Origin: Dryomyza anilis | Lineage: Eukaryota > Arthropoda > Insecta > Diptera > Dryomyzidae | Direction of reading: 5' to 3' | Assembly: GCA_951804985.1 (NCBI GenBank) | Contig: OX638136.1 | Span: 4,033,852-4,097,851 of the forward strand | Length of the DNA: 64,000 bases | Shown here: in pieces, positions 21,846 to 34,582 of the stretch | Position numbering within the stretch: the stretch's first letter is position 1 | Layout of the letters: each line of letters opens with the position of its first letter | Notes under the pieces: model-generated | The model's input: only the letters and a program-made list of their open reading frames with translations | Databases searched by the model: none | What the model was told of the DNA's origin: nothing | Position numbers and translations under genes: made by a program

Positions 21846-23637
21846 AGTCAACTGATTATTCTGTTAAGATTTGTTATAAATTTTATTAAGGTGGCAAAGT
21901 TAAAGTGAGATGGAGGTGTGTGTGGAAATTTGACCTTAGCTTGTATAACCTTATATTAATAAGAGTATAAAAATTTTGTTTCTTTGTATGAGGGGAAAGA
22001 AAGTTGTCAGTTGTGACCGATTTTTTAATGTTTACAAATAAAGAAATTAAATTTTTTAAAAATATCAGGAAAGTCATAATATATTCTGGTTTTAATTCTA
22101 ATCTTCAAAATTATCTGATATATTTTATTATTTTGATTTATAAATCACTACTAATAATATTTGTTATAAACCAGTATCTTTTGTTATACCAATTTATGGT
22201 TGATGTACTACTTAAATGTGGTCTTCACATTTGCAATTGCAAATATAATATGACATATGTTCACTTTATTTGAGTTCTATTTCTAATAATATGATTAGAA
22301 TTAATTACACACTATATAACTATATAACTAATTTTCAAGTTTATCTTGCATTTTGGGTTTTTGAGAAAAACATTTTTTGAACAGTATATGAACCCTTTTC
22401 TCAAATATAAACCATATCAAATGTAAACCACCACCAATATGATTTGTCATAAACCAGTATCTTTGTTATACCAATGTTGATGTACTAACTAAATGTGTTC
22501 TCACAATTATATTTATATTCCTTTGGTCATGTAAGATGTTGAAGTGAATATTTTATTCACAATCAATGCAATGGTGGATGTGAATAGAATACAGGTTGCT
22601 AATTTATAAAGGTTTCTTATTGAAAAATAACGAATAGCTTATAGCTATAAAAATGGTGACCAGTAGGTGAATTTTATAGCTAGGCTATAAAACCACCTGA
22701 GCGTGGTGTCAGTACATTTTAGTAGTAACTGTACAAAATATAGAAATAGGATTTAATTCAACTTTTAATTTAAACACACTTCCTGTTTCTTTTTAGTTAA
22801 ACACTCTTTCCCAAATTGAAACACTTTTCGAAAATTTTTTTAAAAAAACCATAATATTGGATTTTTGGGAACTAGCCAGATTGACACTCACACGCTTAGT
22901 CTCATATTTTTTATATTTTTTGCCTTAAACCTTTAGTTGTAGGAAACGTGTGTAATATATCCACAAAATTTATATGCCTAAAGATATTTAATTATAACTG
23001 TAGTAGTTTTATTGCTACTTTAGTATGAGGTTATTTAATAATTATATTACACACATTCCAACAGGTCAATAGAGTCGGTCCTTTAACAGTCTTTATATTC
23101 ACCTTAGTTTTGAGAAATATGACACAAATGGATATTATTTGTTTAATAATATAAACTAGGACTATGGTTTTAACAATTAATAACTGAGTACTTCACAAGT
23201 TGAAATTATGGTTAAATGATTCAAATAACTTATAAATTTTGCGCGCCAATTGTGTTAATAATTGCAAACTCAACGATAATGTAAAAAAGAAGCCTAAAAC
23301 ACAACTCAATGACTATACATGAGAATATGCATATATATTAGTGTGCTTTTTTCTTTTTTTGTTGTAATGGTTAAAATACGATGCTCAGTGAAACTATTTT
23401 TTGAATTTGGGTTAAAAATCGCCTACTATAATGAAAATTCGATTTAGGGTTTAGAAAAATAGAAATGAATAATAATGCCACTTGATTTGTTTCACACAAG
23501 AAACCTGATGTTCCCATTTACTTCCAGACATGGGATTTTATATGGGATTTTACAGCTTTTCGAAAAAACCATATATATAGGTTTCATTAAAGGATCATTA
23601 GATTCAGAGTATTCATAACATTTCTATGCAATTCGAT
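21846..23637. other. U2b non-coding region, truncated
   Basis: Nearly identical to 18,762-20,449 and carrying the same palindrome, TATA/initiator-like site and GCGCGC motif. It runs slightly further and ends at 23,637, where it joins exon 4 of U3. No gene seen. Confidence 0.6.
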
Positions 23638-23943
23638 TCCATTGTCATTGATAATCAGATCATTAATAACATTGGTATTTAGTGCGGAGCTCTCTTCGTT
23701 ATTATCAATAATCACACCCCAAACAACTTCAGATGTATTTGCATGATTTGCAATATTCTCCTCATGTGTTAGATCAATAATACTAACATTAGTCAAGCTC
23801 TCAGTATTGGCATTTTCAAACATATCTCTCATAGCCGTTTGATCAAGTGGTGAACCCACAATACTGTCATCATTATCTTCTGATGATCGATACTGTTGAT
23901 TATATAATACCACATTAACAGGAACTGACTCCTTTTGTGGTTC
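23638..23943 (-). pseudogene. U3 exon 4 fragment: acidic N-terminal region only
   Basis: About 100 codons from the acceptor-like site at 23,944. The RT domain itself is absent because the sequence jumps to U2b non-coding DNA. The frame is open up to the junction. Confidence 0.75.
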
Positions 23944-24422
23944 CTTTATTGGTATTATTTTTTTAATGTTGGATTATAGAAAATAAATGTCAACTATATT
24001 AGATCATATATATATATATATATATAATTATATATATAAATATATATATATGTATATTTAGATTTCCTTGATTTTAAGTCTTAACTTATTTTAATAATTT
24101 TTTAATAATTAATTTAAGGTTATTCATTTCATGTTTTGAAAAAATAATTTCTTATCCGCTCACAGTTGTTAACATATTCATATATATGTGTGTGTATGTG
24201 TATGTATGTATGTGTGTATATGCATATACATATTCCCATTATAAGCTTTTGAAGAAGAATATTTTAAAAATTTCTAAAAATTTTCTAAAAATCTCTAAAA
24301 TAATTTTAAAGAATTTCAAAAATTTCTAAAAATTTTAATAATATCTAAATTTGAACATCACATATACTCATATGTGGTACGTTATCAACTTATTATAAAA
24401 ATAAAACTTGGAATAATATTAC
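23944..24422 (-). other. U3 intron 3 (proposed), without LINE
   Basis: Second example of the empty LINE site. It contains an interrupted (TA)n tract at 24,006-24,052 and AT-rich sequence, but no gene. Confidence 0.55.
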
Positions 24423-24931
24423 CGACTGGTCTGTATTCCCACTAAATCCAAAAGTTGAATTCGATTGTTCAGCTTGAACCTGAGTAGTTGCTGGTTGATT
24501 ATTACCAGATGGGGTTGCCGAATTATGCCAATTTTGATGATTAGGAATCAAATGTTGATTCCATTCAGACATCCACTGATGAATTATTACTAGCACTCGA
24601 TAAATTCCAATACCCGAGATGAGATGTTGATGGAATATTACTCCACTCAGATACCCATTGGTCCGCGTATAACCAAATAACGTTGTAATGGATCCCACAT
24701 GTTAGGATATTGAAAATTATGTACTGGCTGTGACCATCGTCGATGCATTATATGTGATGGATCGGGTAGTGAGGTATTAACTATATGAGATGGTTGTGAC
24801 AGCGCCCGTACAGGACACCTCGAGTCCCATGAAGTTGCCCAGGTATTAGATCCAACGCGAGGACGCATGTATGGACGATTATTTGAACCCATATGAGCGC
24901 GAGAAACAGAGCGATGAGTAGGAACCTGTAC
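24423..24931 (-). pseudogene. U3 exon 3 of the PLE gene (micro-inversion)
   Basis: Exon 3 with usual splice-like ends. At 24,663-24,676 a 14-bp segment is the reverse complement of the sequence found at this point in the other units, breaking the frame. Confidence 0.65.
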
Positions 24932-25456
24932 CTATTAGTGGTACATGAATGTTTGTCATTATACCCATCATTAATAATAAAAATAGTTAGAGTGTATAAT
25001 AGGTAAAAAAATATATAAAGAAAACCTTTGGATTGATAAACCAGGGATTTATATGGGTGTTTTTTTGAGAAATCGATCTCAAATATAATCCTAAATGAAA
25101 ATATCATAGCTATGAATATAATGGAAAATACTGTGAACTAAGTAACCATATTTTGATACTACTATTTAAAAGTACATTTTGTTAGGAACTTTCTTTTCAA
25201 AAAACAAATGTTTTTAAAAATGATAGAAAAGTAGATAGAATATGGCATTTATGAATATTAATGAAACCAAAATGGTATTTATTATTTGTTTATTATTATC
25301 TTTCTTAATAAATAGATAGAATTTGTTATTTATGAATATTTAAAAACCCAACCAGATAATCCATTAGATTCGCAGGAGTAGAAACGACTACTGTTGTCTA
25401 AAGGTTTTTTAAAATAATAAGTTTCTTTGATTTTAACCTTTTACAAAATACCTTAC
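24932..25456 (-). other. U3 intron 2 (proposed)
   Basis: 525 bp, nearly identical to intron 2 of U2b. No gene. Confidence 0.5.
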
Positions 25457-25875
25457 CTTGAAACCACTTGAGTCTGCTACCTGAACTAGTGTTGCTAGCC
25501 CTTGTGCCAAAATTGGAGATTGATGCACCACCGTGTCAGGTGTTAAGGCTGTATTAGAGCCTACCTCAGTATCTGACGAGACCTCAATAACCGAACCATT
25601 ATCAACTGCAAGTTTAGTTGAACCATCATCAACTGCAAGTTGAGTTGAACCATCTCCAATCGCAAGTTCAACTGGTGTAAACAGATTGACCCCAATCACA
25701 GTCTTAACCATATCAGAACTGGCCACAGATTCACCCATTTTAATATCACTAGAACCAGTTTCAATAACATTTTCGGCCGCTGAGACTCATCTAAATGATT
25801 AGGTTTCGAACCAGTTTGTTCTGTATTATCGAGGCCCATGAAAAGTTTACGACGTACATTATCAGGACACACACC
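25457..25875 (-). pseudogene. U3 exon 2 of the PLE gene (10-bp deletion)
   Basis: 419 bp against a 429-bp consensus. The lost 10 bp lie near 25,783. Splice-like ends are intact. Confidence 0.65.
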
Positions 25876-26040
25876 CTATATATTTTTTGTGGTTATAATT
25901 TAAATAAAAATATATTGAATCAATATTATGTGATAATAGTCTGGATAAGTTCAGATAAATGGTCTCGAATTAAAAGTGTTAGCCTTTATATCAACATACG
26001 ATATTGATAAATCAAAAATATTAATATCAAAGCAAATCAC

Positions 26041-26402
26041 CTCATCATTTCGCATAATATTTCCAAAAACCACAGTTGAATCATTTGTATCAGAATCCAA
26101 ATGTATTGATAGTCGTTGCCGCTTTGGTGATGGCGAACAGTCGGGAGATAACTCAGTAATAAAACGCTGATTAGTATGACATGAGGAACGTGTATCCATA
26201 TCCGACACATCTGACACCTCTAAAGGCTCCTTTTTGATTTCGTGAGGTTGCAAAAGTTGAGGATTCTCAACAGTATCCTCATCATCATTGAGTATTGGGA
26301 TAGGCGCATTAACGGTCACGCCACTACTATTATGATCGTATTTAATTGGTATTACTGCATTGAGTATATATACTCATCATGATCGGACAAGAATGCATCC
26401 AT
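26041..26402 (-). pseudogene. U3 exon 1 of the PLE gene (2-bp insertion)
   Basis: ATG at 26,402-26,400. Same 2-bp insertion as U2. After it, the frame with IKKEP and SPKRQRLS is open to the donor at 26,040. Confidence 0.7.
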
Positions 26403-29026
26403 AGTCAACTGATTATTCTGTTAAGATTTGTTATAAATTTTATTAAGGTGGCAAAGTTAAAGTGAGATGGATGGAGGTGTGTGTGGAAATTTGACCTTAG
26501 CTTGTATAACCTTATATTAATAAGAGTATAAAAATTTTGTTTCTTTGTATGAGGGGAAAGAAAGTTGTCAGTTGTGACCGATTTTTTAATGTTTACAAAT
26601 AAAGAAATTAAATTTTTTAAAAATATCAGGAAAGTCATAATATATTCTGGTTTTAATTCTAATCTTCAAAATTATCTGATATATTTTATTATTTTGATTT
26701 ATAAATCACTACTAATAATACTTGTTATAAACCAGTATCTTTTGTTATACCAATTTATGGTTGATGTACTACTTAAATGTGGTCTTCACATTTGCAATTG
26801 CAAATATACTATGACATATGTTCACTTTATTTGAGTTCTATTTCTAATAATATGATTAGAATTAATTACACACTATATAACTATATAACTAATTTTCAAG
26901 TTTATCTTGCATTTTGGTTTTTGAGAAAAACATTTTTTGAACAGTATATGAACCCTTTTCTCAAATATAAACCATATCAAATATAAACCACCACCAATAT
27001 GATTTGTCATAAACCAGTATCTTTGTTATACCAATATTATGGTTGATGTACTAACTAAATGTGTTCTCACAATTATATTTATATTCCTTTGGTCATGTAA
27101 GATGTTGAGTTGAAGTGAATATTTTATTCACAATCAATGCAATGGTGGATGTGAATAGAATACAGGTTGCTAATTTATAAAGGTTTCTTATTGAAAAATA
27201 ACGAATAGCTTATAGCTATAAAAATGGTGACCAGTAGGTGAATTTTATAGCTAGGCTATAAAACCACCTAAGCGTGGTGTCAGTACATTTTAGTCGTAAC
27301 TGTACAAAATATAGAAATAGGATTTAATTCAACTTTTAATTTAAACACACTTCCTGTTTCTTTTTAGTTAAACACTCATTCCCAAATTGAAACACTTTTC
27401 GAAATTTTTTTTTAAAAAACCATAATATTGGATTTTTGGGAAGCTAGCCAGATTGACACACACACACACGCTTAGTCTCATATTTTTATATTTTTTTGCC
27501 TTAAACCTTTAGTTGTAGGAAACGTGTGTAATATATCCACAAAATGTATATGCCTAAAGATATTTAATTATAACTATAGTAGTTTTATTGCTACTTTAGT
27601 ATGAGGTTATTTAATAATTATATTACACACATTCCAACAGGTCAATAGAGTCGGTCCTTTAACAGTCTTTATATTCACCTTAGTTTTGAGAAATATGACA
27701 CAAATGGATATTATTTGTTTAATAATATAAACTAGGACTATGGTTTTAACAATTAAAAACTGAGTACTTCACAAGTTGAAATTATGGTTAAATGATTCAA
27801 ATAACTTATAAATTTTGCGCGCCAATTGTGTTAATAATTGCAAACTCAACGATAATGTAAAAAAGAAGCCGGAAACACTTAGCTTTATAGGTTTCTGCTT
27901 ACACAATGCCACACACATATACCATACATTCTTTGTGTATTATAATTACTATACAAGAGAATATGCATATATATTAGTGTGCTTTCTTCTTTTTTTGTTG
28001 TTGTAATGGTTAAAATACGATGCTCAGTGAAGCTATTTTTTGAATTTGGGTTAAAAATCGCCTACTATAATGAAAATTCGATTTAGGGTTTAGAAAAATA
28101 GAAATGAATAATAATGCCACTTGATTTGTTTCACACAAGAAACCTGATGTTCCCATTTACTTCGAGACATGGAATTTTATATGGGATTTTACAGCTTTTC
28201 GAAAAAACCATATATATAATGTTGTTTCTTGTTGGAATCTTCTTCCTTTCACATGCATATTCATAAGTGTCAAATGACAACTTGTTACATTCTACGTTAT
28301 TCTCAATTGTTACATTATCCGTCATTCTCAATGTGTGCTATACGTAAAGACGTTGTGTTGTAAGGGTTTTACAAGACAGAATTGGTCTTACATTGTTAAG
28401 ATATGAATATATTACTAGTTTAAAGTAATTTAACCACAAGTACATTATATGAGTACATTATATGATTATAAGAGTACATTTTATGAGTATAATCTTAACA
28501 TGATTTGATTACCTGTTATTGGATTCAAATAGGCTTCATAATGTATCTACTATAAAAATCTAAACTTGAGATTAATAAAAATAACATAGTATGCCGTAAT
28601 ATGTGTCATGTTTTTTACAAATAGTTTTGTTACAATAAAGGGGTTTTTTTCCTCAGTCTGTGATATTTTTATAAAAAGCTAGATGAATACTTGCTGACGT
28701 GTTAGTGTTATTATACATATATATTTTTTCTAAAAAAATAAAATGTTTAGTACATCAATTCCTTTGGTGCGGGTTTTCTGAATAACCTTAGCCATTAACT
28801 CATTTGTGCGGTTAAATTTAAATGATGTTTGTAAGGTAATTTTTGCGTTTTTGTTGTGTTTTTAAAAAAGGATTGTGGTGTAAGGAAGATTTCGAGAGTC
28901 ATAAAAATGTTTTCAAGACGATCAATCAAAAGTTTTTGATTGATTAAAATTTTATTGATATTACTTCATATTTATAACAATTAATGTTAATAAATATATC
29001 AAATTTTAAAAAAATCAATATATAAA

Positions 29027-29073
29027 TCCCAACTGATGAGTCCAGTGACAACGGACGAAAACGTTTCTTGGGA
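29027..29073 (+). ncRNA. hammerhead ribozyme motif with intact core (U3)
   Basis: Read on the plus strand: stem I 5' half TCCCAA (29,027-29,032), core CTGATGA (29,033-29,039), stem II GTCC/GGAC (29,040-29,043 and 29,053-29,056) with a 9-nt loop that can add a GU/AC pair, core GAA then a two-pair stem III (A60-U66 and A61-U65 with a 3-nt loop), cleavage base C at 29,067, and stem I 3' half TTGGGA (29,068-29,073), which pairs perfectly with TCCCAA. All invariant core nucleotides are present. A minimal stem III is typical of hammerheads in Penelope-like elements and retrozymes, which often act as dimers. The PLE gene of this array is on the other strand, which is odd. Confidence 0.8.
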
Positions 29074-29132
29074 AGCCCGTCTTTAATATGATCAAATATT
29101 GAAGATGTACATAAACCTGCACGGTTATATAG

Positions 29133-29138
<6 letters not shown>

Positions 29139-29201
<63 letters not shown>
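29139..29201. repeat. (TA)n microsatellite downstream of the hammerhead, U3
   Basis: About 31 TA repeats at a position where U1 has only a few (about 10,314-10,328). Confidence 0.95.
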
Positions 29202-29204
<3 letters not shown>

Positions 29205-29382
29205 GAAAGGGGTTATGAAACTAGTTTAAAGTTTTATTCTTGGTTTTGTCTTCCCATATAATAAAATATATTTGTATTTATTTATTTATTTATTTATTTT
29301 TTACCTCAGGCGTCTTTTAATAATAATGAAAATATTTTTTTTTTTAAAAAGAAGGTTATAATAATCATAAACCTTTCAGGTT

Positions 29383-30296
29383 TTTGTAATTTGTATTTCT
29401 GTTTCTATATATACTCATGATACCCAGTGGTAATCTGAGTTTTTCTAAAGGTATTACTTTTAAACACATGCATTTGTGTTATCCGTATTAACTTAGTTTC
29501 TGGCTATATCAATACCAACATGTAAATAACATTAAACATATAAGTTTTCTGGATCCAAAAATTTTAAAGTTGGAATGACCCTGGGAAGTGGTATGCTATA
29601 ATAATTTTTTAAGTATTGTCTTAAACTACCCTTGTGAAAAAACATGATACCCTAAAGCATTGGATATGAGATGTTCTCCATAGGTTAGGGTTTTTTGGAA
29701 TATAATTTCTTTAACAGAAATACATACGAACTCATAACCGGAAATACGTAGGACCACACTTATTACCTAAAGATAGTTTAAGTAGAATTCTGTACTTTTG
29801 TGATGATCAATTATTGTATAACCTCAGCTTATTAATTTTTATGTATTTTACATAATGTTAATATAAGTTGGGAATATAACTGTAATAATTCCCAAAGGAT
29901 TACAGAATTATGTAGGAATAGAATTATTTGGAATAATGATACCTTTATTCTTATTAAAAGGTATTGGGGTTATATCATATTACTGATATCACCTCTGTAT
30001 TATTATTATTATTATTGTATATAATATAATATCAAACTGTTTCATCAGTAAAAAATATTCTCATTGAGCTATTAGAGCCAAACCCTGTAAGTTTATTCCA
30101 AATAGTAATAATATTAAAAATTATTAAAATCATTTTATTCGTATAAATAATCAAAAGCTCTTTAGCTTTTTTTGATTAATTTCTATTTGTATATACTCAT
30201 GATACCCAATGGTAATCTGGGTTTTTTTGAAGGTATTACCTTTAAAACACATGAATTTGTGTTGTCCATATTAACTTACTTTCTGGCTATATCAAT
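29383..30296 (+). repeat. direct repeat pair flanking an extra segment in U3
   Basis: A segment of about 130 bp occurs at 29,383-29,515 and again, diverged, at 30,165-30,296. The interval between is present in U3, partly in U4 (about 44,265-44,820) and absent from U1, which keeps a single copy of the segment (about 10,500-10,640). U1 therefore looks like the product of recombination between the two repeats, although insertion in U3/U4 is the alternative. Confidence 0.7.
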
Positions 30297-31945
30297 ACTG
30301 ACTTATGAATCTTACAATTTTATATAGCCAAATTGCTTAGGTATGCTAGCCACCTTTAATAGATCTAAGTGGTCATAGATCAGAAAAAGGTGTTATAGGG
30401 TGGTTTCACGGTACCAAGTATAGTGGTACTCCTATCAGTGGGGTAAAATGTATTCATTATTCATCTTTATATTTTTATGCTCCTTTATTTTTGCCATTGT
30501 TTATTATTACAAAATCTGATCGTGCGATATACAGAATGATTAGGTAATCAAAAGTTGCAGATGCAAGCCTATGTTCATATTTGTATTATCGCTAGGCCTA
30601 ATTCCAACTACATAAAACTGATATTAATGTATTCTTAGAGCTTTAGTAGAATAATTATTTTGTTGTAGTAATAAGCATAATGCTTATAGTATAATAGTTG
30701 GCGTAATGCTTTTCTAATTATATAGCAAGTAGTGCTTTAAATATTTCAGTTACAATTGTGTAATAATATCTTTATAATTTTTGTAAAGTAATTTAGTAAG
30801 CTGTTTTTTATTTTTTAAAAAAAGGAAAAAGAAAAATATGTACGTTGGAATTAGGACATTTCATGTAAATGTAACTATGTCGCTTATCAACAAGTTATAT
30901 CTACTTGAAATCAATATTAAAATACCGTATTAGTTTTTTCATGATTTATCGTTTGAGATAAGTTTTAAATATAGCTATCTTTACATAGATCCAATATTAT
31001 TTTTTTGGTATTGTGTATCGTATAGAACGCGACCTGGACCTCATAATAATAAAAGCTCATTTTTCGAGTGAACGATTATAATTAAATTTTTTAATAATTG
31101 TTTAATTATATTATTATTAATTCGTTTAATAAATTGTGTTGATTTAAATTAATATAAACGATATTGTAGATTTCTATTAGTATATACTTTTTTAATAATT
31201 AATCGGTTAATAATATAATTCCATAGTAACTAAAACTAACATGAATAATAAACATTTTAAGTTTTTACTAACATATCGGTTTAAAATGATTAAAAATATA
31301 TTAATTAAAAATAATTTAATGTTTAATTTTTAAAAAACAAGACAATGACACTCAAAATCCCTCCGTATAATAAAAATTTAAATTTAAGATATTGTAAAAG
31401 TATTTATTGTCCCCAACCACGCTTATTATGCGTACAGAGTTGTTTATATTGTGCAGTGGGGGTCTTGTTTTCTTGATGATGGTAGATCCATAGTGATTAT
31501 AGACAGTAGGCGTACCACACCTGGCGAATAACAACATAGATTATGAGATCAAGATGACTTTTTTCGGCTGTGAATTAGGAGTATGGTAGGATATGTGGTT
31601 AGTTGTTATATTCGGTTAGTAGGTTTTCATATATTACCAAAGAATATTTTTTTCGTTTAAACAGCTAGTGACGCATTAAGGTGTTTGACTACCTTTACTA
31701 AGTATTCGGGGTAGACCTATATCTGTGGGAAATAAGAAATAGTTAGTATTGTTAATAACGGATTTTTGTAAATTGTCTACTCATTACATTCAGACTACAT
31801 TGATTTTCTAAGGAGACTTGTTCAGTCCTAATTAATAGGTTTTTAAAAAAATTCGAAGTGTAAAAATTTTCTTGGCAGTTTACTGCTTGATCGTGCTTTT
31901 TAAAAAAAATATATATGGATACTAGGATAAGATCTATAATAGTGG

Positions 31946-34566
31946 CTAATTATTACTCTGTGCGGTGAATCGTTTAGCAGCAACCAGGGTTCTGATTGAT
32001 TTGTTCAAACTGGTCAACATATACTTTGGTATTTGTGATAATTGATTTACGTTCTCGCACTGCAATCCCAGAGCAGTATATATTCCTTTAAAGATCATTA
32101 GTTGTTGATTCACTGGTAGGTGTTGATTAGTCGGCAATTTCATTAAATTATTATGTATTATATGATTTGCATTCTTTTTGCAATGGGCATATAATGCTGT
32201 GCTCACATCAGTTAATGCCAGAGTTAAGAGATCTACAGGTGTCCCAGTACCTGATATTAAAAATTGCATATTTCAAGTTTCACAATCTATTATGTATCTA
32301 GATGGTTGGAATAGAAATAGGATCTGGATCTGATAGTGACATATGTAACATTTGGAAAAGACTTGGTGCTTTGTTAAATGAGGGTTGGCCTAAATTATAA
32401 TCATGGAATATTTTCTGTATAGGGGGTCTTACTCGTTGATAAACCTGTGATAGTCCTCGAGCCACTTCTTGTAGTTTAGGTTGACTATATATTACTTCTT
32501 TCCTTATATACCTATATAATATGGATAGCCGTAAATCTAAATCAATGGTAGTACGTTCGACATGACGAATAAGCTTATTATTATTCGTAGGTTTTGAAAA
32601 ATAGGTTTTTAATAACTTATTAATGTTCTCTATTTCCAGGTTAATAGTTTTGAGATATAATTTGTTTATGAATATATCTGGATAACTATTATAATATATT
32701 CGCTCACGTAGGAATTCTTAGTCATCAACTAAGAATCGGTTATTAGATCTTTGCAAAATTTTTCTAATATTGTGTTTTCCTTGGTAGAAAATTTATAATT
32801 ACACAAATAATGATGTAACCGATAGGAAGTTGTTGGATTTGTATACATACTTGTGTATATCTTATGGGGAAATATAGTAATTAAAATATCTAAAAAAGAA
32901 ATCGTCTTATTCAAACCTGAATTACAATCTTCCTCTTTATCTATAGTCAATTGTAAAGAAGTTAAATGTTCAAATGAAGTTTTAAAAATATCTATTTGAG
33001 TGCTAGGCAAATATAACAGGAAATCATCCATATATTTTTTCCAAAATACTACCTGGTTTTGTTCAAACAACTCACTTGAGTGTAACTGGATAAAATAATC
33101 CAATAATACAGTAGCTAACAACCCAGAATCACATGCTCCTTGTGGTAATCCCCGTATTCCATTGAGAATCTCATACATTGTAGTAATAAATTAGGAGGAA
33201 TTGGACAATGTTCTTGAAACCACTTAGTGGTAGTCATCCGTGATAAACAATCATATATATCGGATATGTTCATGTTCGTATACATGTCTTTTATATCGTA
33301 TTTCACAAATTCATACTGTGAACAAAGTAATATATCGTGAATTTCATAAACTACATGGTCAATATTAACAACATTGTTGGGTAATAACATACCAGATAGG
33401 ACACCCCTTAGAATGTTAGAAATAATTTTTTATAATGGGTAACTATACCAAGGAATAGTTCCACATATTGGTCGACATGGTTGACCATCTTTATGATATT
33501 TTACAGTACCATTTAAATAAGGAAGCTTAACTAGCTTATCATTTTTATCACTGAAACCTAATAATAATCTATAAATCTTAAAAGGATAAGGAATTGACTG
33601 AGAATTGTTGAAATTTTGAATTAATTGCCTACGTAAGTACTTGAATCGCTTTCTTATTTGAAGCAAAATTAAAGAAAAGTCCTTTTTTACTTCTAAATTA
33701 GTACCTACACGAAGACACCCATTAATCTAATCATCCATTTTTTTACGATAATCAGTTTTGTACATTATGGTAGTACTTTTTCCTTTATCTGCCTGTACAA
33801 TACAAATATTAGGGTTTTTACGGAAAAATTCTTTAGTGTCACGCAACATCTTCAAAACGCATCGCGCCATAAGATCGATATTAGTTTCTTTTTTTAGATA
33901 TTATTACCTGATTGAGACGGTTATAATACACAGCGACTAATTCCCTAAATAATAAATCTGGGTCAAAATTATTATAAAGCATCGCATTTCCTATATAATG
34001 AGCATAATTCAAAGTATCCAATAAAGTAGGGTTATGAGGCGGCACAAAACTAGGACCCCAACTTAATAAGGAGATACATTAGCAGTTATCTCTAGAGTAG
34101 TTAAATTTACAAAGCCACCAGGAATCTGCAAGGGTACTATGGAAGGAGTAACAGGTAATTGAACCCCGGTAGAATCCATGAAATCTGGCATAGTAGATGG
34201 CTCATTATTTATATCAGAAGTGTTTCGTAGATCAACATCAGCGTTGATTGTAGGGTTGACTTCATTGTCATTGATAATCAGATCATTAATAACATTGGTA
34301 TTTAGTGCGGAGCTCTCTTCGTTATTATCAATAATCACACCCCAAACAACTTCAGATGTATTTGCATGATTTGCAATATTCTCCTCATGTATTAGATCAA
34401 TAATACTAAAATTACTCAAGCTCTCAGGATTGGCATTTTCAAACATATCTCCCATAGCCGTTTGATCAAGTGGTGAACCCACAACACAGTCGTCATTATC
34501 TTCTGATGATCGATACTGTTGATTATATAATACCACATTAACAGGAAATGACTCCTTTTGTGGTTC
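31946..34566 (-). pseudogene. U4 exon 4: Penelope-like reverse transcriptase
   Basis: This copy alone keeps the 14 bp near 33,560-33,580 lost in U1, U2 and U5, so it best shows the region between the ADKG block and the YHKDGQPCRPICG block. The acidic N-terminal region is open from the acceptor to about 34,070. YMDD is at 33,024-33,035. Defects: a break near 34,069, Trp to stop near 33,728, Gln to stop near 33,432, a deletion removing the QANYFTYNSLIYKQL stretch near 33,155, the loss of about 11 bp near 32,767, a deletion near 32,420 and an early stop at 31,946. Confidence 0.9.
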
Positions 34567-34582
34567 CTTTATTGGTATTATT

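Larger units (their letters stand above)
26403..31945. other. U3 long non-coding region
   Basis: Corresponds to U1's non-coding region, with three large differences. About 775 bp are deleted at 28,217. A long (TA)n tract sits at 29,139-29,201. About 680 bp of extra sequence (about 29,516-30,165) are bracketed by a direct repeat of the segment that reads ACTCATGATACCCA (about 29,383-29,515 and 30,165-30,296). It contains the intact hammerhead motif. No credible gene. Confidence 0.6.

Noticed and set aside
30143..30180. AATCAAAAGCTC/TTTTTTGATT hairpin as a transcription terminator
   Set aside because: A simple AT-rich stem in eukaryotic non-coding DNA; no reason to assign terminator function.
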